DNA of 25,468 nt from Nephromyces sp. MM_2019 (lineage: Eukaryota; Apicomplexa; Aconoidasida; Nephromycida). Location: contig JADHZB010000073.1 in NCBI GenBank assembly GCA_015657535.1, forward strand, positions 1 through 25,468, in the 5' to 3' direction. How positions within the stretch are numbered: the first letter of the stretch is position 1; each line of letters begins with the position of its first letter. Below the pieces are notes generated by a model, which was not told the origin of the DNA, made no database searches, and worked only from the letters and a program-made list of their open reading frames with translations. A program made the translations under genes and the position numbers. This document shows, one piece after another, positions 21,284-25,468 of the stretch.

Positions 21284-24200
21284 ATGGAGGCCCCACAGGA
21301 AGCAGGTGACCAGCACCCTCGGTCGCGATTTACTCCGCAACTCAATGCTTTGACTCCATCTAGGGATATTTCTCTGAAACCTTTCCAAAATCCCTTTGTT
21401 CTTCTATCTTGTGTGTGTTGTGTTGAGAAAAAATCCAAGTGGAGGGTTTGCGTAGTTTTAAAGTGGCATGCCTATAGCCTCACCCTGCTGCTGCTTGTGC
21501 TTGTGTGTGAAATTGCACTGGCAGCCAGGGGAAAAGCGTCGGAAGGGAGGAACTATACAGGGTGTAGCACAAATTTGAATGAATATGGGAGCCTTCTTTC
21601 TATATCGGAAGAAAGATTCAGGGTATGCTGCTTGGAGGACTGAATTACTGTCTTTTTTCTGGGGTTGATATATTCTGTCTTTGGTGGGCGAGAAATTGAA
21701 GTGGATTACCGTATAAACGCATATAAATCATAGGGTTTTGGGCTATGAGGATGAGCTACATATAGACTGAGAATGGGCTATAACGATTGAGTGAATATAG
21801 ACTGAGAATGGGCTATGAGGATGAACTACATATAGACTAAGAATGTGCTATAAGGATGGACTGAATATAAACTAACATAATATCATATATATATATATAT
21901 TAATAATATATAGATTTTTTTTGTCTCATAATGCTGCTGCAAAACAAATTTTAAAAGGTTTTAAGTCCAAGGCATAAAGGCATCTCATTTCGTTCAGTTC
22001 TAATGTAGAAGTTCAGAGTGATAATGGAGGCCCATAGCTCACCATTTTTAGTATCTTCACCGGAAAAAAAAGCCCACACCTTTTCGCCTTCAGCGTCCAA
22101 AATATGATTGTTCATCTTTGCAACTCAGCTTGGTTCTCTCATTTTGCAGTAAACCAAGTAAAACTAGGGCACTTAAACTGGTTCAATCTTTTTTGGGAAA
22201 TTTCAAACTCAGTGTCATGATTGTATGAACAGCTTGAGTTTTTAGCTTCTCTATTTTACTAGCAAAATTGAAGAAAGAAGACAAAAAGATACCCTTCTTT
22301 ATAGTCTTTAGTGATTAATTCTATATTCATTATGCCGGTTTTATAAGAATGTCCACAAATTCTCATTTTAATCTTCATCATGTTTAGTTTTACCAGAAGA
22401 TGAGGGTAGTGTCACTCTCTCAAAGTGCTTTTCTGCTGAAGTAGTGGTACGCTTCATCATATGTGTGTTTGTAAGCTTATATGTTGCCAAGTCGCCAGGC
22501 AAAAAATTTGATATGGTTTTCAGAAATATCCTTTAAGAAAGTTATTCTGGATAAAAAATAGTGTGAAGTGGAAAAGCCCAGCAAGGTTAGCTGAGAAGAG
22601 GGAGAATGGACTAGCAGCTTCAGCTGGAAATCTGGATTTTTCGCCAGTCAGAGGAGCCAGGGACTTTTATCCTGAGCAGATGATGCTTAGAAATTGGCTG
22701 TTTTCAAAAGTATGCATAACGATATTTGAGGTGGTTGTTAGCATGTGGGTGTGTGTACGAGAGAATAGAGCGCATTTGTGTGAGCATATAATTATGTATG
22801 TGTGCACCTGAATAATATACGTGTCTCTCTGGGGCCCGTGTATGATTTAGTAAGAATTGCGGGTATTAACACGAGCGTTCCATCACTTTAGTTCAAGAAT
22901 ATTTTATGAGTCTGAAGTCTTAAAGACTTGAAGAAAATTTCCTTTTTTTTTCATCAAAATTTTCATTTAGTGCAGTACCTTGAGCAGCTTCTTCGCTTAC
23001 TCATACTAAAGCTTCTTTCTCTTTGGTGTGTGGAATTCTCCACAATTTTTTGCCGAATAAGCTTTAAATTCCTTAGATTGAGCATAATTTTACAGTTTTT
23101 ATATTTGTATACTTCGATGCTTAGTTTTGCGGCGAGCATGTGAGCATAAAATGGTGCAATAACGTAGCGATGCCACACCCACAGACTCTCTCTTCATGGT
23201 TTTATTAAAGGATTTGATTGCTGTAGAAGGGAATTTCTGAAGGCTTTGCATACAATCTCCTTCTTCATAGCTTTATTAAAGGATTTGATTGCAGTGGAAG
23301 GAAACCTCTGAAGGTTTTGCCTTTCAACCCTATGATGCTCCTATTGTGGAAAGATTGGATACGTTACTGAGAAAGGTGCTTTTGATATCACACATACATG
23401 CATAAGCAATTTATCATGTGTGTGTGTGTGTGTGTGTGTGAACGATATGTCGTATGTGAAGGTGTTGGTATGTATCCACATGTGTGCGTGCGTGTAGGTG
23501 CTTGTGATAGAAAGCCACAGATAACTTGAAGCAGTCTTTTTAACTTTTTACATTTAAGCTGGAGATAGCAAAAGTATTGTATTCGCAGCAATACTCGCGT
23601 ATACCCATACGCACAAAGTCGGCCACGGGCATACCATACGTTTTGTTGTTTTCATCCACTTCTTATCTACATTTAGGGCAATGCATTAGAGAAGCAAATG
23701 TATACTTTTAAAGATAAAAAAGGGAGAAACTTGGCTTTGAGACCTGAAATGACCCCTTCATTGATGAGGATGATATCGGCAAAGCAGAAAAGTTTATTTT
23801 TCCCGTTAAAGTGGTATTCTATATCTCAATGCTGGAGGTATATATGTGTGAAATTAGGCGTTTTCTTTGGTAATTTTGCATGCCAGCATGTATGTGCGTG
23901 TAGCTGTTCATTTTAGTATTGCAGTGAGTTTAGATATCACAATGTATTTTTGATTCTTACTGTGTGTATCCTTGTCGCTGTGTGTGTTTCCTTCTCACTG
24001 TGTGTACCCTTCTCGCTGTGTGTGCATTTTTAATTGCTTTCATTTTCAAGTATCATAAGACGTTTACTATAAATTTCAAGAAAAATTGCGCTTATTTTGA
24101 GCGAATGCGGATTTCTTCTCAATTTGCCTGTTTTTATGCCTTTGAAATTTGGATTTTGGAATAGCAAATCTTTTTCTAGTCATTATATCTAGCTCCGGCT

Positions 24201-25106
24201 ATCTCATAGTGAAGCTGCACAATTTATCACAAGAGAAAGGATTTTTGTAGTTTTTGCGTGTATTTTAGTAGATTTGTAAAATACCAGAAGCAGATTTTAC
24301 TATGAAAAGATTGCAACTCTCAGTTTAATTGAGGGTGTTTGCTTGTGTGTGTGGATTTTTGCGATGCTGAAGAAAATTTGGGTAGCTGAAAGGCTAAAAA
24401 AGCAAATTTCCATCAAAATCCGCAAAAGAAGTGGAATTTGTAAACAAAAGAACCTTTATCATTTGAGAAAATCCTCTTCTTTTGGAGTTGCGCGTTCTGC
24501 AGATATGAGAGAAGTATGAGAGGTCGAAGGAGAGAGCATTATCAATGGAATATGGATATTGCAGGTTTTTGATTCATATATTTACTTTAATGAGCAAGCA
24601 TGTGTGTGTGTGTGTGTGTGTGCATTTAATTATCATTTAAGTTTTTTTGGTACATTTTTCTGGGATGTGTGTGGGGTGTGCGTGGCTTGTTTTTGGGATG
24701 TTGATGGGCTGTGTGTGGAATAATTGTGTGTGCAGTTTATGGGTGTTCGTGGGGTGTGTGTGGGTGTTATTTGTTTTGTGTGTGGGGTTTACATTTTTCT
24801 GCGTGCAGTTTCGTGGGTACACACTTATTAATGTTGCTTATATACACCAATATTCCTTGATTTGCCTGGGTTATTTCTACTCCCTGTTTGATCGATGGAA
24901 TGCTTATCTTCGAGGGTTGTTATGCCACTCTAAGGCATGTGTGGAATAATTGTGTGTGCAAGCAGCCTGGCTCTATGCTGTCATTACCGCAAGGTATGTG
25001 TGCTTTAAAGTGTAAGCGCGAGACACTCATAATAATGTATGCAGGTATCAAAGGAGTAGCTGCAGAGGCAGAGCTTATCGCTGCTGTAATTGACTTTTTT
25101 AATAAT
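21284..25106 (+). CDS. Histidyl-tRNA synthetase, plastid/bacterial type, apicoplast-targeted (3' partial)
   Basis: Six exons: 21284-21622, 22524-22709, 23295-23375, 23677-23837, 24503-24564, 25045-25106. All are GT...AG and join in frame to 297 codons; the last ends in phase 0 at GTAAGA, so the gene continues beyond the window. Core features: RGARDFYPEQMMLRNWLF (156-173), YDAPIVE, LALRPEMTPSL (221-231), PLKWYSISQCWRYER (245-259, motif 2), GRRREHYQWNMDIAG (263-277), GVAAEAELI. The LRPEMTPSL and HYQWNMDI signatures are those of plant-organelle/bacterial HisRS, not the cytosolic LRYDLTVP form. The leader has about 50 residues, a hydrophobic stretch SLTLLLLVLVCEIALAA (65-81) with a plausible cleavage site, then a Lys/Arg-rich, acid-poor segment (about 114-140), as expected for a bipartite apicoplast leader. 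The start Met is the only one before the hydrophobic segment. Targeting is inference. Confidence 0.9.
21740..21878. repeat. 35-bp tandem repeat, four copies in ABAB order, HisRS intron 1
   Basis: Units begin at 21740, 21775, 21810 and 21845 with GGGCTAT or GTGCTAT. Units 1 and 3 (GAGGATGA.CTACATATAGACT) resemble each other more than units 2 and 4 (GAGTGAATATAGACT / GACTGAATATAAACT), so the higher-order period is 70 bp. A short AT repeat follows at about 21886-21900. All are inside intron 1 (21623-22523). Confidence 0.92.
23191..23321 (+). repeat. 71-bp duplication of splice acceptor and exon 3 start in HisRS
   Basis: TCTTCAT.G.TTTATTAAAGGATTTGATTG occurs at 23191 and again at 23262. Copy 2 runs through the functional acceptor (GATTGCAG, ending 23294) into exon 3 (TGG AAG GAA ... 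TCT GAA GGT TTT GCC). Copy 1 has the matching sequence, but CAG became CTG and the first codon TGG became TAG, so both acceptor and reading frame are lost at the homologous place. Confidence 0.9.
23417..23440 (+). repeat. (TG)12 microsatellite, HisRS intron 3
   Basis: Pure TG dinucleotide run shortly after the donor of intron 3 (23376-23676), followed by further GTGTG-rich sequence to about 23500. UG sense matches the transcript. Confidence 0.95.
24601..24622 (+). repeat. (TG)11 microsatellite, HisRS intron 5
   Basis: Pure TG run 36 bases after the donor of intron 5 (24565-25044), followed by a long G/T-rich stretch at 24665-24785. An exact 23-base repeat in the same intron occurs at 24712-24734 and 24938-24960. 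Confidence 0.95.
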
Positions 25107-25374
25107 GTAAGAGGCTTAATTTTGAAATTGTGTAGTACTTCGTTCTTCGCTTGGGTTGAATCATATCTTTTATGTGTGTGTGCAGGTTTTGATATCCTTT
25201 TTTTTTTGATGGCATTTGTATGCTTGTATGTGTATGTGCTAGTTTATACGTGCTTGTGTGCTTTTTTTGTGATTTTAGATCTGTTAGTGTGCTTGTAGCT
25301 TTGTGTGCTAGTTTTTGCATTCTTTTTGATTTTTTGTGTCTTTTTTTGCTTGCTGAGCACGTATGCATTGGCTC

Positions 25375-25377
<3 letters not shown>

Positions 25378-25468
<91 letters not shown>
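25378..25468 (+). repeat. GT microsatellite at the right edge
   Basis: An uninterrupted 91-base GT run reaches the last base of the window. It lies inside the intron after HisRS exon 6 (25107 onward), which is also T- and GT-rich. Because the run ends the sequence, it probably marks an assembly break rather than a biological end. Confidence 0.97.

Overview
The window looks like nuclear DNA of an apicomplexan, most likely a coccidian-like parasite that keeps an apicoplast. The evidence is: (i) spliced protein genes with several GT...AG introns of about 300-1600 bases; (ii) a secreted Cys-rich protein of the oocyst wall protein (COWP/OWP) type; (iii) a plastid/bacterial-type histidyl-tRNA synthetase behind an N-terminal hydrophobic leader; (iv) a Rab11 GTPase of standard eukaryotic form. 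The noncoding DNA is AT-rich and two genes carry GT/CA-rich repeats in their introns. I cannot name the species. An apicoplast leader argues against Cryptosporidium, which has no plastid.

Layout. 1-277: 28-bp minisatellite and flank. 278-6060 (-): Rab11 GTPase, rebuilt from eight exons that join in frame into a complete 213-residue protein. 6061-9912: gene-poor divergent spacer, with a GC-richer part (about 6240-7130) holding a G-quadruplex motif. 9913-12235 (+): two-exon, 486-residue secreted oocyst-wall-like protein with an array of regularly spaced cysteines broken by three histidine-rich tracts. 12236-14735: no supported gene. 14736-16307 (+): intronless cytosolic-type seryl-tRNA synthetase with two family-unusual insertions. 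16308-21283: about 5 kb without a recognisable gene, containing a diverged 76-bp duplication. 21284 to beyond the right edge (+): plastid-type histidyl-tRNA synthetase; six exons (297 codons) lie in the window, and the rest is missing because the window ends in a 91-base GT microsatellite.

The four genes do not form an operon or one pathway. Rab11 acts in membrane recycling and daughter-cell assembly, the wall protein belongs to the oocyst stage, SerRS serves cytosolic translation and HisRS probably apicoplast translation. The most unusual observations are the poly-histidine tracts in the wall protein, a decayed tandem copy of a splice acceptor plus exon start in HisRS, GT-rich introns mostly oriented with the coding strand, and 35/70-bp repeats in introns of two unrelated genes.
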